Shown: positions 1 through 10,189 of the stretch, piece after piece | Numbering within the stretch: position 1 is the stretch's first letter | How the letters are laid out: the number at the start of each line of letters is the position of its first letter | From: Photorhabdus bodei | Lineage (GTDB): Bacteria; Pseudomonadota; Gammaproteobacteria; Enterobacterales; Enterobacteriaceae | NCBI RefSeq assembly: GCF_003287735.1 | Contig: NZ_NSCM01000003.1 | Span: 174,869 to 238,868 of the forward strand | DNA length: 64,000 bases | Direction of reading: 5' to 3' | Translations under genes and position numbers: made by a program | The notes under the pieces: model-generated | Told to the model about the DNA's origin: nothing | Database searches by the model: none | What the model saw: only the letters and a program-made list of their open reading frames with translations

Positions 1-271
1 GAAACGTACCAATCCACATTCCACCTTGACTGGTACCGATCAAGTTTTCAATCCGATGACGCATCTCCGCAGCCGCTTTATTGGTGAAGGTCACGGCCAT
101 AATGGAAAATGGCGAAGCTTTCTCCACCGATAACAACCAAGCAATTCGGTGTACCAGAACCCGGGTTTTACCACTCCCCGCGCCAGCTAATACCAACATA
201 TTAGTCCGCGGAGCAGCTACAGCTTCCCGTTGTTTGTCATTCAGACTTTCGAGCAGATAGGAGACGTCCAT
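1..271 (-). CDS. uvrD: DNA helicase II UvrD, N-terminal part, cut by window edge
   Basis: Only the first 90 codons are inside the window; the gene runs off the left edge. UvrD is a superfamily 1A 3'-5' helicase for nucleotide excision repair and methyl-directed mismatch repair. The reading starts [18 protein letters not shown] and carries the Walker A motif AGAGSGKT at about residues 29-36 and the motif AVTFTNKAA further on, both typical of UvrD/Rep/PcrA helicases. The start ATG at 271 matches the family start. A perfect LexA box lies about 38 bases upstream. The N-terminus resembles E. coli UvrD closely, so the assignment is secure despite truncation. Confidence 0.97.
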   Translation of the reverse strand, partial: MDVSYLLESLNDKQREAVAAPRTNMLVLAGAGSGKTRVLVHRIAWLLSVEKASPFSIMAVTFTNKAAAEMRHRIENLIGTSQGGMWIGTF

Positions 272-308
272 AGTTACCATCAATTGATTAGACAGCGCCC
301 AGAGGTTG

Positions 309-324
309 CTGTGTTTTTATACAG
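309..324 (-). promoter_or_regulatory. LexA (SOS) box upstream of uvrD
   Basis: The sequence CTGTGTTTTTATACAG has the form CTGT-N8-ACAG, the enterobacterial LexA consensus. It sits 38 bases upstream of the uvrD start, where E. coli uvrD also has its SOS box. It lies between uvrD and yigB, both on the minus strand. SOS control of uvrD is known in E. coli; here it is inferred from the motif and its place. Confidence 0.85.
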
Positions 325-337
325 AATAATTTCTCGA

Positions 338-1054
338 TTATATCAATGCTGTCAAAGAAGCCAAATCGTAAATCTCAATGTGAGGCAGTAGGCAGCTTTC
401 CATCGTCTGCAATAATTTTTTATTCTTAGTATTCATCCAGCAAGCTTGCATACCACTACGCAGTGCCCCTGCCACATCAGTATTCAAGTCATCACCGACA
501 TGTAAGATTTGCCCAAGCGCTAAACCCAGACGATCCGCAGCCAAACAGTACATATCGCTGCAAGGTTTTGAACGCCCATCAGGGCCAGCTTTCAGCACAA
601 ATTTAAAATAAGGGGCAAGACCACAAGCAGCGGGTTCCGCATTGCCATTAGTAATGGCTACTAGTGGCATCTGTTCAGCAAGTGCCGCCAGGGTCTTATG
701 TGTTGATTCAGGAATATCAATCCGATTACGCCAGAGGGTGAAATGCGCCATGACATCATCTGCCCCCCGATCAGCATCTTCACGGCTAAAACCGTAATGG
801 CAAAACATCAACTTTGAAGAGTGCCAGCGCCATAAAGTCATGTCATGACAAATTTCAGGATACTGCTCAAGTGTCAATTCACGGAAAGCACATAGATCCT
901 GATGATTAAGATGACTGAACCTAGGATCATACCGCCGTACAAAATTCAGTACTTCCTCTTCCGTTTTATCCATAACTGGATGATTATCATACAGCGTATC
1001 ATCCAGATCAAATGTCATCGCTAACACTGGCGCAAGAGGCCGATAAAAACGCAT
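338..1054 (-). CDS. yigB: HAD-family phosphatase YigB (FMN phosphatase type)
   Basis: A 238-residue HAD-superfamily hydrolase. The N-terminus has the nucleophile motif TFDLDDTLYD (residues 14-23, DxDxT type), the middle has AITNGN (motif II), then a lysine in GRSKP and the acidic motif HVGDDLNTD near residue 188. E. coli YigB is an FMN phosphatase in riboflavin metabolism, and length and motifs match. The gene follows xerC with a one-base stop/start overlap at 1054, and the row yigA-xerC-yigB-uvrD is as in E. coli. Substrate preference cannot be read from sequence. Confidence 0.93.
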   Translation of the reverse strand: MRFYRPLAPVLAMTFDLDDTLYDNHPVMDKTEEEVLNFVRRYDPRFSHLNHQDLCAFRELTLEQYPEICHDMTLWRWHSSKLMFCHYGFSREDADRGADDVMAHFTLWRNRIDIPESTHKTLAALAEQMPLVAITNGNAEPAACGLAPYFKFVLKAGPDGRSKPCSDMYCLAADRLGLALGQILHVGDDLNTDVAGALRSGMQACWMNTKNKKLLQTMESCLLPHIEIYDLASLTALI

Positions 1055-1965
1055 TACGATTTCCCCCGTTTGGCTCTGGGATGGGCTACATCATACACTT
1101 TTGTCAAATGCTGGAAATCCAAATGAGTATAGATTTGTGTGGAGGATAGGCTGGCATGACCAAGTAATTCCTGAACTGCGCGCAAATCACCACTGGATTC
1201 CAGAATATGAGTGGCAAAAGAGTGGCGCAATTTATGAGGATGAATATGACTACTCATTCCCTGGCGTATTCCCCACTGAGCAAACCGTTTTTGTACATTA
1301 CGGGTTGATATCCGCCGCCCACTCTTTGAGACAAAAACGGCATTATCCTCCGGCTCGAATAGTTCCCGCATTGCCAACCAACGATTAAGCCATTCAACCG
1401 CGGTATGTCCCAAAGGCACCTTCCGCTCTTTACTGCCTTTACCTGAAACCCATACTTCTCCACTTTCAAGCTCCAGATGCTGGCAATCAAGGCTCACCAA
1501 CTCCGACAAACGTAATCCAGCACCATACATCACTTCCAACATCGTCCGGTCACGCACCGATAATGGATCATTAAAATTGATATTCAGCAACTGGTTCACT
1601 TCATCCACATCGATATTTTTCGGCAAGTGACGCTTGGTTCCCGGCATGCTGACGGTTTTACTCGGGTTAACGGAAATATCCCCTTGAGTCACCAGCCAAT
1701 CAAGGAAACTACGCAAGGAAGATAAACGCAACGCCAAGCTAGCTGACTGTAAGCCAGCCCGACGACTACGTGTTACCAACATCCTCACTTTCACTGGATC
1801 AAGATCTTTCCATTGGCTGACACCCATTTCTAAAACCATCTCAGCCAATGTGGCAAGCTGGCGACGATAATTGATGATAGTCACTGGACTTAACCGACGC
1901 TCTACCCTGAGATACCGCAAAAATGCCTCAATCGGCTCCAGTAACCGGTCAATTTCCTGCATCAT
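1054..1965 (-). CDS. xerC: Tyrosine recombinase XerC
   Basis: A 303-residue site-specific tyrosine recombinase which, with XerD, resolves chromosome dimers at dif and plasmid multimers. The N-terminal SAM-like core-binding domain covers about residues 10-95. The catalytic domain shows the expected residues: Arg in GAGLRLSEL, Lys in GKGSKER, His-x-x-Arg in HKLRHSF, His in LLGHASLS and the nucleophile Tyr in QIYTH. The start ATG overlaps the yigA stop (ATGA at 1962-1965), suggesting translational coupling in the dapF-yigA-xerC-yigB row. XerC rather than XerD is supported by neighbours and by the motif [11 protein letters not shown]. Confidence 0.96.
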   Translation of the reverse strand: MMQEIDRLLEPIEAFLRYLRVERRLSPVTIINYRRQLATLAEMVLEMGVSQWKDLDPVKVRMLVTRSRRAGLQSASLALRLSSLRSFLDWLVTQGDISVNPSKTVSMPGTKRHLPKNIDVDEVNQLLNINFNDPLSVRDRTMLEVMYGAGLRLSELVSLDCQHLELESGEVWVSGKGSKERKVPLGHTAVEWLNRWLAMRELFEPEDNAVFVSKSGRRISTRNVQKRFAQWGIRQGMSSHIHPHKLRHSFATHILESSGDLRAVQELLGHASLSSTQIYTHLDFQHLTKVYDVAHPRAKRGKS

Positions 1966-2666
1966 ATTCGTTTAATCCAACGAGACAATATATCCGGCAA
2001 TAACTTAGCCAGATGCTCAAGCATGTCAGTTCCCATGTCTTCTTGATAATGTTGATGATTCCGACTGTTAAATATCACCATACCCAGTTCGCCCCTCGTT
2101 CCCAGTAGGGAGACGGCAACCGAACCGACATGCTGAACTTGCGGCAACAACAATAGAATTTCCGGCCCATTTAGCATACCGAGATAGTGGTTTTTATTAC
2201 CAAAACGCTGAATACGGATTGGTTCAAAAGCATTGCGAGAAAGTGCTAAATCAGGCGCATCAAGTGGTGCACCAATATGCCATTTATCATTGAAAAGACG
2301 GATACTGGCACTATTTAGTCCCATATTCTTAGCCCATAAACTTAACCGACTAAGCATATCTTGCAAACTCTCTGCCGCAACCAAATTAACAAGTAATTTA
2401 AGCAACTGCTCAAACAGTTGTTCATTCACTCTAGCCTGCTCCATGAGCAGAGTTATATCTTCTTCCAGATAAGCAATCCGCGCTCTCTGGCGGCTCATAT
2501 ACCATTCAACCAAAGAAACCGTTTCTCGTACCGGATGAGGAACCCGCATCTGTTCAACGACACATGCATTACGGATAAAGAAATTGGGGTTTTCCAATAA
2601 ATAATCCACAACAGTCTGATCATCAAGTATGCCATTGATGTTTAACTGCTCTTCTTTTTTCTCCAT
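1962..2666 (-). CDS. yigA: DUF484 family protein YigA
   Basis: DUF484 family protein of unknown biochemical function, always beside dapF and xerC in enterics. It has the conserved [15 protein letters not shown] and [14 protein letters not shown] blocks in the N-terminal third and a GAF-like C-terminal half ([31 protein letters not shown]). The longest frame would begin at a TTG at 2687, but the ATG at 2666 is preferred because it follows a purine-rich GGGGCATTGGAG stretch. This gives 234 residues, close to the usual length. No catalytic residues can be named. Confidence 0.9.
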   Translation of the reverse strand: MEKKEEQLNINGILDDQTVVDYLLENPNFFIRNACVVEQMRVPHPVRETVSLVEWYMSRQRARIAYLEEDITLLMEQARVNEQLFEQLLKLLVNLVAAESLQDMLSRLSLWAKNMGLNSASIRLFNDKWHIGAPLDAPDLALSRNAFEPIRIQRFGNKNHYLGMLNGPEILLLLPQVQHVGSVAVSLLGTRGELGMVIFNSRNHQHYQEDMGTDMLEHLAKLLPDILSRWIKRI

Positions 2667-2698
2667 CTCCAATGCCCCGCAGCTCAAAACAGAATCGA

Positions 2699-3523
2699 TT
2701 ACAGATGAATTGTACCATCATAAACATGCGTCGCCGGTCCCGTCATATAGAGCGGTTTTCCCGGCCCATCCCAACAGATAAACAGTGAACCTCCCGGCAA
2801 ATCTACCCGAACGTGATTGTCGAGCAATTGCTGCTGAATACCTACTGCGACCGCTGCACAAGCACCACTGCCACAAGCTTGGGTTTCCCCAACGCCACGT
2901 TCATAAACCCGTAAGCAGATATGACCACGGTTTAAAATTTGCATGAAACCAATATTCGCCCGTTCAGGAAATCTTTCGTGGCTTTCCAAAGCTGGCCCTA
3001 AAATATCTACTTCGGCCGTTTCCACGTCTGACACTTGAATCACACAATGAGGATTCCCCATAGAGACAACACCACAAAGAACGGTTCTCTCTACTACCCG
3101 TAAAATATAGGTTTTTTCCGCCCTTAACGCACGAAATGGTACATGATGCGGCTCAAATTCAGGTTCCCCCATATTAACGCAAACCTGATCATCATTGGTG
3201 ATGCTCAGCATCATCCGCCCCGATTGCGTGCTGACTTTAATATCACGCTTATTAATTAATCCCTTAAGACGGACAAAACGGGCAAAACAACGCGCTCCAT
3301 TGCCACACTGCGCAACTTCACTGCCGTCAGCATTAAAAATACGATAGTGAAAATCCATATCCGGATCATAAGGTGCTTCAACAATTAATAATTGATCGAA
3401 GCCCACACCAGTATGTCTATCTGCCAAACGGCAGATCAATTCTGGTGAGAAATAAACATTTTGGGTCACGGCATCAACGACCATAAAGTCATTACCTAGA
3501 CCATGCATTTTGGAGAACTGCAT
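2699..3523 (-). CDS. dapF: Diaminopimelate epimerase DapF
   Basis: A PLP-independent epimerase that converts LL- to meso-diaminopimelate for lysine and peptidoglycan synthesis. Both catalytic cysteines are visible in the paired half-site motifs: Cys in AQCGNGARC near residue 73 and Cys in [10 protein letters not shown] near residue 217. The start ATG at 3523 ([13 protein letters not shown]) is chosen over the upstream GTG-initiated frame because GGTGGAG sits at good distance before it and it matches the E. coli N-terminus, giving 274 residues as in E. coli. It lies downstream of lptM and upstream of yigA. Confidence 0.97.
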   Translation of the reverse strand: MQFSKMHGLGNDFMVVDAVTQNVYFSPELICRLADRHTGVGFDQLLIVEAPYDPDMDFHYRIFNADGSEVAQCGNGARCFARFVRLKGLINKRDIKVSTQSGRMMLSITNDDQVCVNMGEPEFEPHHVPFRALRAEKTYILRVVERTVLCGVVSMGNPHCVIQVSDVETAEVDILGPALESHERFPERANIGFMQILNRGHICLRVYERGVGETQACGSGACAAVAVGIQQQLLDNHVRVDLPGGSLFICWDGPGKPLYMTGPATHVYDGTIHL

Positions 3524-3571
3524 ATAATGCTCCACCGTAAACCGTAGCTACTGACTATCGGCTTATCTCGC

Positions 3572-3766
3572 TTATTTCTGAGAGGTGCTATCCACTTTCT
3601 GCCCTTGCTGCCCTTGCTGCCCAGTATTTGGGGAAATCTGAGACGCAGTTGTCGCCTTCTCTGTCGATGGTTGTTCTGGAGGAAAATAGAGAGGACCTTT
3701 CAGTCCACAGCCGGAAAGTACAAATAGGGTTATGATAGCCAGAAATCCGCGTAATTTTTTCTTCAT
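3572..3766 (-). CDS. lptM: Small outer-membrane lipoprotein LptM (YifL)
   Basis: A 64-residue lipoprotein. The signal peptide has a basic start (MKKKLRG), a hydrophobic core and the lipobox VLSGC with the lipidated Cys at residue 20, followed by GLKGPLYFPP, the hallmark of LptM/YifL. In E. coli LptM helps LptD fold and form disulfides at the outer membrane. The tail is rich in Thr, Ser and Gln and contains the short repeat GQQGQQGQ, which is variable in this family. It stands between cyaY (divergent) and dapF, as in E. coli. Confidence 0.93.
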   Translation of the reverse strand: MKKKLRGFLAIITLFVLSGCGLKGPLYFPPEQPSTEKATTASQISPNTGQQGQQGQKVDSTSQK

Positions 3767-3844
3767 TGCATTAATGCCTGTAATTCATACGTCAATATTC
3801 TCTATAATCGCAGTTAGACCTCGAAAAGCAAATAGGAAATGAAG

Positions 3845-4165
3845 ATGAACGACAGTGAATTTCACCAGTTAGCTGACCAACTGATGCTTTATATCGAAGG
3901 GCAGTTAGATAATTATGATGGCAATGCTGATATCGACTGTGAAACCAATGGCGGCGTCATGACCCTGAGCTTTGATAATGACAGCAAAATTATTATCAAT
4001 CGCCAGGAACCTTTCCATCAAATCTGGTTGGCAACCAAAGGCGGTGGTTATCATTTTGATTACAAAGAAGGTCAGTGGATTTGTGACCGCAGTGGTGACA
4101 ATTTTTTAACCATGCTAGCACACGCCATCACCGAACAAAGTGGCGAACAGTTCAGTTTTCCATAA
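3845..4165 (+). CDS. cyaY: Frataxin-like iron donor CyaY
   Basis: Bacterial frataxin of 106 residues, the E. coli length. It binds iron through an acidic first helix and regulates Fe-S cluster assembly on IscU/IscS. The N-terminus starts [13 protein letters not shown], and acidic residues are followed by the beta-sheet signature [18 protein letters not shown]. The ATG at 3845 is preferred over the in-frame ATG at 3839 because AGGA lies seven bases upstream and the protein then starts MNDSEF as in E. coli. It is divergent from lptM and convergent with cyaA. Confidence 0.95.
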   Translation: MNDSEFHQLADQLMLYIEGQLDNYDGNADIDCETNGGVMTLSFDNDSKIIINRQEPFHQIWLATKGGGYHFDYKEGQWICDRSGDNFLTMLAHAITEQSGEQFSFP

Positions 4166-4173
4166 TTGAACCC

Positions 4174-4192
4174 TACCCCGCATCGCGGGGTA
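4174..4192. terminator. Hairpin between convergent cyaY and cyaA
   Basis: TACCCCGC-ATC-GCGGGGTA forms an 8-bp GC-rich stem with a three-base loop, just after the cyaY stop and just before the cyaA stop. There is no clear T-run on either side, so it is a plausible but not canonical bidirectional terminator. Confidence 0.6.
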
Positions 4193-4194
4193 AA

Positions 4195-6765
4195 TCAGTA
4201 ATGTGACATAAAACGATAAGGTTCTGGCTGCTCTTCATTTTCCCCATCATGAGCCACACACAAATGTGAAAAAGATGATTCACTAAATGGAATCACCTGA
4301 ATCTGGCCTTTCATTTGCACAATCTGATAAAACTGTGGCAAGTTAAAGTTGATAAAACTTGATCCGTAGGTAAACCGATCATGAGATGAAGAATAAAACC
4401 GACTGACGTCACGTACCAATTCTTCCTTACTTCCCTCACAATGAGAATAAATTTCCACCCGGTTGGTTTCATCCAGAATATAAATATTAAAACCTTGATT
4501 ATCTGGCGTATTTTCGAAGAAAAATTGAATAATGCCCTCACTGGCAAAGCCATCAACCACCGCGGGCAAATGTGTCTCTTTGGTATTAATTTTCACCGGC
4601 AACCCATGCAATTTGTTATTAGAAATTGCCCCATAGAATTCCACGGCATTTTCCAATTTCTGCACAGATACGTTAAGACGTTCAAAGAATAGCCCCCAAG
4701 TCTGGCCGGCAATACGTAATGCTTTAAAACGACCAGGGTCCTGACGATTGCTGGATAAACGTAATTCAATACATTCAGATACCAGTTGCTGGATCCGGGT
4801 TCGGATAAGCCCTCGTAAATGTTCGCTGTAACAGAACACTTCAACAGCCGCTGGCGGTGCAGCATCTTGATGCATTTTACCCAGTATGGTCTTCAACGCT
4901 TCCAGCACAGATTGCCCACCACTAAAGTGTAAAGTCCTCACTTCATTCCATGAATTACGATAAAGTAAGTCAATGCTTTCCACCAAACACTGTTGCGATT
5001 CACCAAAACTGAATACATCAAGCTTACGGAAATCAAAATGTACAACCTGATTGGAAAATTCAGCGGTCGGATCTTTCTCCAGATTGACAATAATTGCCAA
5101 ATGGCGAATTTCACATGGGCTATAGAGTGCTTTCGGTGTCGGTGATGGTAGACGGATGGGAAAATGGGTAGAAATATCATTAATCAATTCATATAGCTTC
5201 AGCTCATCACATTGAGTTTCGCCATGATGAATATGGATACACGATTTTTCTGTTAATAAACCGTTAAAGTAGGTCCACGACACCAGTTTATTGAGATAAC
5301 GATTATATTCCAGAGGTTGATGACCAATGATCGATCCAATAACCGGAGCCTGATTGTAGAGATACCAACCGCTACGGTTCGCACGTCCTTGAGGGACATA
5401 AATAAATGTTAAATTTTTCTCTGATAGGTCTGGCGAAATTTGCGGATTAACCAGCGTTACTTTCCCTGGCAATGCTTCAAACGCAGCATAAAGTTTACGC
5501 GTCAGCACACCAATATCCTGTGGACTGGCACTGACACTCAGATTATTACGGCGAGCAAAACGGATAAGATTACGATAGCTCTGCATCATGGTATCGAGCA
5601 GTTCATTATGCGCATCACGAACCTGTTCAATTTTCCATGAGTTGCGGTTATCCAAAATTTTCAATCGTTCTGGATCCCATTTCCACTCATAGACCAATTG
5701 GGTCAAAACCTGACGTCGCCAGCCAATGCAGCCTTTATCATCTTGATTTAGAGAGAGCTTTTCACAAACTTTTAAATAAAAACATCGACGTATTAGATCT
5801 AAACGGGTCGTATCATTAATTTCTATCAGATAACGGGTAACACGCTCAAGCATCATGCTGTATGCATCAAGGCCAAAGGAGACTATTTCACCCGCATGTA
5901 GGCGCTGTTTCATCTCCATTGCCAGTAACTTACCATTGGGATATTCCCAAGAATAGGCTTCCAGTAACAAGCTTTTTAATACGGCTTTATAAGGGGAATC
6001 GATACTTTTGTAGAGTTGCCATAAGCTAGCACCAAAGTACTCTTCAGCAGATAGTTCACCCAATCCACCGAGATCAAGCCACTCATTTGGCGTCAGAACA
6101 CCTTGCGCATAAAGCGATAAAACATATTCATCATAATGGCGTTCTTCTTCTACGGGCACCATTTCCCATAACAAACGCTTACCCGCCATACGTACAGCGG
6201 TACGATAAAATTCATCAAGTAACAGAATATGCTGAGTAGAACCGCAGTCCTCACCACCGAGGCTACCACTCGCATTATGGCGAAAGCGGTTTTCATCAAT
6301 AAGAAAAAAATTGACTTCAATACTAAGCGCTGCCGCCCACTGTTCAATAAGCGTACACTTACGTTGCAGCAAAAGGCGCTCATCATTATCAAGCCATGAC
6401 TGATGACATACCCAGATATCCAAATCAGAACAACCGCTCTGCCCGATTGATGAAGTACTGCCCATTGAGTAAATACCGGTAATAGGAAGTTCACCATTGG
6501 CAGGCTGTTCTATGAAGTGATCTAATTTATTTTCTAAATCATTAAGATAAGATTTTTGTGCTTCATCATGCACGAAAAAACATACGCCATAGGGAACATT
6601 ACCGTTAATGTAACCTGGCATCATCGGATGATGATAATGCAATAATACTGGCAGTAAACTGTATACCTGTTTAAATTCCGCACTCATGGCGGTAGAGGCG
6701 CGTTCTAACCTGAGTTGGTTTATCGCATCCAGTCTCTGCTTCAGTGTTTCGATATAAAGGTACAA
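4195..6765 (-). CDS. cyaA: Class I adenylate cyclase CyaA
   Basis: The class I enterobacterial adenylate cyclase (856 residues; E. coli 848) makes cAMP from ATP for CRP regulation. The N-terminal catalytic half shows [20 protein letters not shown] near residue 105, a nucleotidyltransferase-type GS...DLD site. The C-terminal half is the regulatory region linked to the glucose phosphotransferase system. The start codon is TTG (6763-6765), giving [20 protein letters not shown]. coli cyaA also starts at UUG, a known brake on expression. A CRP site lies upstream. Confidence 0.97.
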   Translation of the reverse strand: MYLYIETLKQRLDAINQLRLERASTAMSAEFKQVYSLLPVLLHYHHPMMPGYINGNVPYGVCFFVHDEAQKSYLNDLENKLDHFIEQPANGELPITGIYSMGSTSSIGQSGCSDLDIWVCHQSWLDNDERLLLQRKCTLIEQWAAALSIEVNFFLIDENRFRHNASGSLGGEDCGSTQHILLLDEFYRTAVRMAGKRLLWEMVPVEEERHYDEYVLSLYAQGVLTPNEWLDLGGLGELSAEEYFGASLWQLYKSIDSPYKAVLKSLLLEAYSWEYPNGKLLAMEMKQRLHAGEIVSFGLDAYSMMLERVTRYLIEINDTTRLDLIRRCFYLKVCEKLSLNQDDKGCIGWRRQVLTQLVYEWKWDPERLKILDNRNSWKIEQVRDAHNELLDTMMQSYRNLIRFARRNNLSVSASPQDIGVLTRKLYAAFEALPGKVTLVNPQISPDLSEKNLTFIYVPQGRANRSGWYLYNQAPVIGSIIGHQPLEYNRYLNKLVSWTYFNGLLTEKSCIHIHHGETQCDELKLYELINDISTHFPIRLPSPTPKALYSPCEIRHLAIIVNLEKDPTAEFSNQVVHFDFRKLDVFSFGESQQCLVESIDLLYRNSWNEVRTLHFSGGQSVLEALKTILGKMHQDAAPPAAVEVFCYSEHLRGLIRTRIQQLVSECIELRLSSNRQDPGRFKALRIAGQTWGLFFERLNVSVQKLENAVEFYGAISNNKLHGLPVKINTKETHLPAVVDGFASEGIIQFFFENTPDNQGFNIYILDETNRVEIYSHCEGSKEELVRDVSRFYSSSHDRFTYGSSFINFNLPQFYQIVQMKGQIQVIPFSESSFSHLCVAHDGENEEQPEPYRFMSHY

Positions 6766-6869
6766 GACGTCTCGCCCGATTGAGTTCCAGTGCCCAGATA
6801 AATCCCCCGTTTCCGGCTGTTATAGCTCGATGGAATTATTTAGAATGATTTTTACCAATTTATTACCGG

Positions 6870-6891
6870 AAACGTGATCAATTTAACACCT
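6870..6891 (-). promoter_or_regulatory. CRP-binding site in the cyaA promoter
   Basis: On the minus strand the stretch GTGTTAAATTGATCACGTTT is nearly the same as the CRP site that represses E. coli cyaA. The core TGTTA-N6-TCACG departs slightly from the TGTGA-N6-TCACA consensus. It lies about 105 bases upstream of the cyaA start, consistent with feedback repression of cyclase synthesis by cAMP-CRP. Confidence 0.8.
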
Positions 6892-7362
6892 TGTCGATAA
6901 ACCGTAAAGTCAGTAAAGCAATTGAATTCGATGCCTTATCGTACAGAAAATCAAATAATACATTGTTATATATGGGAATAATCAAAAAACCCATACCGTT
7001 TATACTTTCTTATACGAAAGAAATTTTCTCTACCCATTTTTTCAAGTTAATGCGCGTAATACCTTGTTATCATCAACCCTATAAAAATGACTCCGTTGGC
7101 TATATTTTAATTAATGATTTTTTCCATTAGGAATTCTTTAATTACAGAAATAATTTACTTGAAAAGTTAATTCATAATTAAATCAATCTATTTTTATAGA
7201 TATCAAAATAATTTAAAAGTTAAAATTTATTTTATGCTTTAACATAACTGGCATCTCTTCTTCTCAGCCTCCTAGCTGGAAAAAAAAGTGATGAAGTGTT
7301 AAAACGAGTGCTATGTTTTTCATTTATATGACGCCTGAAAAGCCTGAGAAATACAAACATCT
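6892..7362. other. AT-rich divergent spacer between cyaA and hemC
   Basis: The cyaA-hemC spacer is about 600 bases long. Apart from the CRP site it is strongly AT-rich and holds no convincing gene. A 79-codon open frame at 6891-7130 has no recognisable domain and overlaps the promoter zone, so it is not called. The right end must hold the hemC promoter, but no clear -35/-10 pair was chosen. Confidence 0.5.
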
Positions 7363-8304
7363 ATGTCAACTAAAACCATCCGCATCGCAACCCGACAAAG
7401 CCCTCTAGCCATGTGGCAGGCGCTGTATGTTCAACAAAAACTACAACAATGTCACCCAGATTTGGAAGTTCAACTGGTTCCGATGGTAACCCAGGGCGAT
7501 ATTATTCTGGACACGCCTCTAGCAAAAATTGGAGGAAAAGGGCTATTTGTCAAAGAGTTAGAATTAGCTCTACTTGAAGGCCGAGCCGATATCGCCGTCC
7601 ATTCAATGAAAGACGTCCCGATCTCTTTTCCTGAGGGGCTAGGTCTGGTCACTATTTGTGAACGTGATGATCCACGTGATGCTTTCGTCTCCGTGAAATA
7701 TCACTCTCTTGATGAATTGCCAACAGGCAGCATCGTTGGCACATCAAGTTTACGCCGCCAGTGTCAACTCCGTGAATTACGTCCTGATCTGATTGTCCGT
7801 GACCTTCGGGGCAATGTTGGAACCCGTCTGAACAAGTTGGATAATGGTCACTATGATGCAATTATCCTCGCCGTCGCAGGATTGAAAAGGTTAAAACTGC
7901 ATGAGCGTATCCGTACGCCATTGACGGCAGAACAATCATTACCTGCCGTTGGTCAAGGCGCGGTAGGAATTGAATGCCGCCTCGACGACCAACAAACACA
8001 AACTCTGTTAGCACCATTAAACCACTATGATACAGAAGTTTGTGTTCTTGCCGAACGTGCGATGAATACCCGGCTGGAAGGAGGCTGCCAAGTACCAATA
8101 GGTAGCTATGCTATCTGGCAGGACGGGAAAATCTGGTTACGGGCATTAGTTGGCGCACCTGATGGTAGCGTTATTATTCGCGGTGAGAGAACGGCTTTCC
8201 CAAAAGATGCCTGCCAGGCAGGGGTTGAATTGGCAGAAGAGTTGTTGGAACGGGGAGCACGGGAAATTCTAACCAAAGTTTATCGAGGAAATCCCTCCAC
8301 ATGA
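7363..8304 (+). CDS. hemC: Porphobilinogen deaminase HemC
   Basis: Hydroxymethylbilane synthase, which joins four porphobilinogens in haem and sirohaem synthesis. The N-terminal [10 protein letters not shown], the substrate-facing VHSMKDVP with catalytic Asp84, and [11 protein letters not shown] are present. Cys242 in EGGCQVP carries the dipyrromethane cofactor. The length of 313 residues equals the E. coli enzyme. The gene is first in hemCDXY and its stop overlaps the hemD start by four bases (ATGA). It is divergent from cyaA, as in E. coli. Confidence 0.98.
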   Translation: MSTKTIRIATRQSPLAMWQALYVQQKLQQCHPDLEVQLVPMVTQGDIILDTPLAKIGGKGLFVKELELALLEGRADIAVHSMKDVPISFPEGLGLVTICERDDPRDAFVSVKYHSLDELPTGSIVGTSSLRRQCQLRELRPDLIVRDLRGNVGTRLNKLDNGHYDAIILAVAGLKRLKLHERIRTPLTAEQSLPAVGQGAVGIECRLDDQQTQTLLAPLNHYDTEVCVLAERAMNTRLEGGCQVPIGSYAIWQDGKIWLRALVGAPDGSVIIRGERTAFPKDACQAGVELAEELLERGAREILTKVYRGNPST

Positions 8305-9041
8305 GTATTCTGGTGACTCGCCCTGCTCCTGCCGGAGAGGAACTAGTCAGAAAGTTACAGGCTGCGGGAAAAACAGCTTTCAGCGCACCTTTAATCAATA
8401 TTCACCCAGGTTCAGAGCTGCCACAGCTAGCTGAGAAGCTTAACCATCTAAATACCTGTGATATGGTATTTCTATTGTCAAAAAATGCAGTTTATTATGC
8501 AAACTCTCAGTTAAATAAAATTAATCTTTCATGGCCCAACAAGCTGATTTATTATGCTATCGGCAGATCAACCGCTCTGGCTTTTCATCAACTAACGGAT
8601 ATGAATGTTATCTGGTCATCAGAGGGTGAGACCAGCGAAATTTTGCTAAAACTACCATCACTACATCAGGTTGAAAATAAACAAGCTTTGCTGCTCAGAG
8701 GAAATGGCGGACGTGAACTTATTGCCCGGACGCTGACAGAAAGAGGCGCCACAGTTAATTATTGTGAATGTTATTTCCGCGAGCCAGTAGACTACCCGGC
8801 AGCAGAATTCAGTGCCCACTGGCAAAAGTATGGAGTACAAACTTTAGTTGTAACCAGTGGCGAAATACTGCAACTATTATATAACTTAATACCTGAAAGT
8901 GATCGAAACAGGTGGTTATTGCATTGCCACCTGATTGTGGTAAGCGAGCGTCTTGCACATACCGCCCGGAACTTGGGCTGGCAGGATGTTAAAGTTGCAA
9001 AAAGTGCAGATAACGATGCCTTAATTCAGGCACTAGAATAA
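8301..9041 (+). CDS. hemD: Uroporphyrinogen-III synthase HemD
   Basis: The enzyme cyclises hydroxymethylbilane with inversion of ring D to give uroporphyrinogen III. It is 246 residues, the E. coli length. The family is poorly conserved, but [18 protein letters not shown] at the N-terminus, FLLSKNAV and YYAIGRSTA, then [15 protein letters not shown] and VVTSGEIL, match the two-lobed HemD fold. It is translationally coupled to hemC through the ATGA overlap and followed 20 bases later by hemX. Confidence 0.95.
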   Translation: MSILVTRPAPAGEELVRKLQAAGKTAFSAPLINIHPGSELPQLAEKLNHLNTCDMVFLLSKNAVYYANSQLNKINLSWPNKLIYYAIGRSTALAFHQLTDMNVIWSSEGETSEILLKLPSLHQVENKQALLLRGNGGRELIARTLTERGATVNYCECYFREPVDYPAAEFSAHWQKYGVQTLVVTSGEILQLLYNLIPESDRNRWLLHCHLIVVSERLAHTARNLGWQDVKVAKSADNDALIQALE

Positions 9042-9061
9042 ACTGACATGGGATGCCCACT

Positions 9062-10186
9062 ATGACGGAGCAAAAACAGTCCGCCGAGACAGTTGAACAA
9101 ACAAAAACTACGGTTGAAAACTTGCAACAGCTCGAAACCGCGCCTCAAAAGCAAGAACGTTCTGGTACGCTAAAAAACATTATTGCTATTGCAATCATGC
9201 TGGCAATCGGTGGCGGTCTTTATTATTACGGACAGCAACAAAGCCATTTATTGAGTGCAGAGAACCATGAGCTACGCCAACAACTGGAATCACTGAAACA
9301 ACAGCAATCACAGGATAAACAGCATATTGAAGCGCTGTTTAAAGAACAATCACAGACTTTAAGCCATTTCGCCGCACAAAATGATCAGCTAGATAATAGC
9401 CTACAAGAGTTACAAGCCAAAATCTCTGCGTTATCCAGCTCTGATGTAAAAAGCTGGCTACTGGCACAAGCTGATTTTCTGGTCAAAATGGCAGGCCGGA
9501 AATTATGGAATGATCAAGATGTAGTCACCGCCGCTGCTCTGCTGAAAAATGCAGATGCCAGTCTCTCTGAAATGAATGATCCAAGCCTGATTGAAATCCG
9601 TCGTGCAATTACACAAGACATCAGTACATTATCTGCCATTGGTCAGATTGATTTTGACGGCATTATCCTGCGAGTTAATCAGCTTTCTAACCAAGTAGAT
9701 AACCTGCGTCTGGCTGACAATACAACCGATGGTTCGCCAATGGACGAAGATAATGATGAATTAACCGGTACATTATCTGAATGGCGCCAGAATCTGAGCA
9801 AAAGCTGGAAGAGTTTCATGGATAATTTCATTACCATCCGTCGCCGGGATACCGCAGCAGAGCCATTACTGGCACCAAATCAAGATATCTATCTACGAGA
9901 GAATATCCGAGCCCGTCTGTTGATTGCCGCCCAAGCAATACCGCGTCATCAAGGTGAAGTTTTTAAACAATCACTGGAAACGGTTTCAACTTGGGTTAGA
10001 GCTTACTTTGATATCAATGATCCCAATACCAAAGCATTCCTGGAAGAAATTGATTCATTAAGCCAGCAGCCTGTCTCCATCACTGCGCCAGACCACCTTT
10101 CAAGCCAGCCTTTACTGGAAAAACTGATGCAAACCCGGGTTCGCAGCCTACTTTCCCAATCTTCTGAAACCAATCAGGAGGGTTAA
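9062..10186 (+). CDS. hemX: HemX-type membrane protein
   Basis: An inner-membrane protein of the hem operon whose role is unclear; it was once annotated as a uroporphyrinogen methyltransferase without good support. After a Gln/Glu/Thr-rich cytoplasmic start there is one membrane segment (about residues 42-60, [18 protein letters not shown]), then a Gln-rich coiled coil (about 65-125) and a periplasmic domain with conserved ITIRRRD and RENIRARLL. An in-frame ATG at 9053 exists, but the ATG at 9062 follows GGGA at good spacing and gives the family start MTEQ, so it is preferred. Confidence 0.9.
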   Translation: MTEQKQSAETVEQTKTTVENLQQLETAPQKQERSGTLKNIIAIAIMLAIGGGLYYYGQQQSHLLSAENHELRQQLESLKQQQSQDKQHIEALFKEQSQTLSHFAAQNDQLDNSLQELQAKISALSSSDVKSWLLAQADFLVKMAGRKLWNDQDVVTAAALLKNADASLSEMNDPSLIEIRRAITQDISTLSAIGQIDFDGIILRVNQLSNQVDNLRLADNTTDGSPMDEDNDELTGTLSEWRQNLSKSWKSFMDNFITIRRRDTAAEPLLAPNQDIYLRENIRARLLIAAQAIPRHQGEVFKQSLETVSTWVRAYFDINDPNTKAFLEEIDSLSQQPVSITAPDHLSSQPLLEKLMQTRVRSLLSQSSETNQEG

Positions 10187-10189
10187 GTT

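Noticed and set aside
1101..1490. Open frames antisense to or in another frame of xerC
   Set aside because: They lie wholly inside a well supported xerC and have no motif.
6891..7130. A 79-codon open frame in the cyaA-hemC spacer
   Set aside because: No domain, poor start context, overlaps the cyaA CRP site and promoter zone, and composition is that of the AT-rich spacer.
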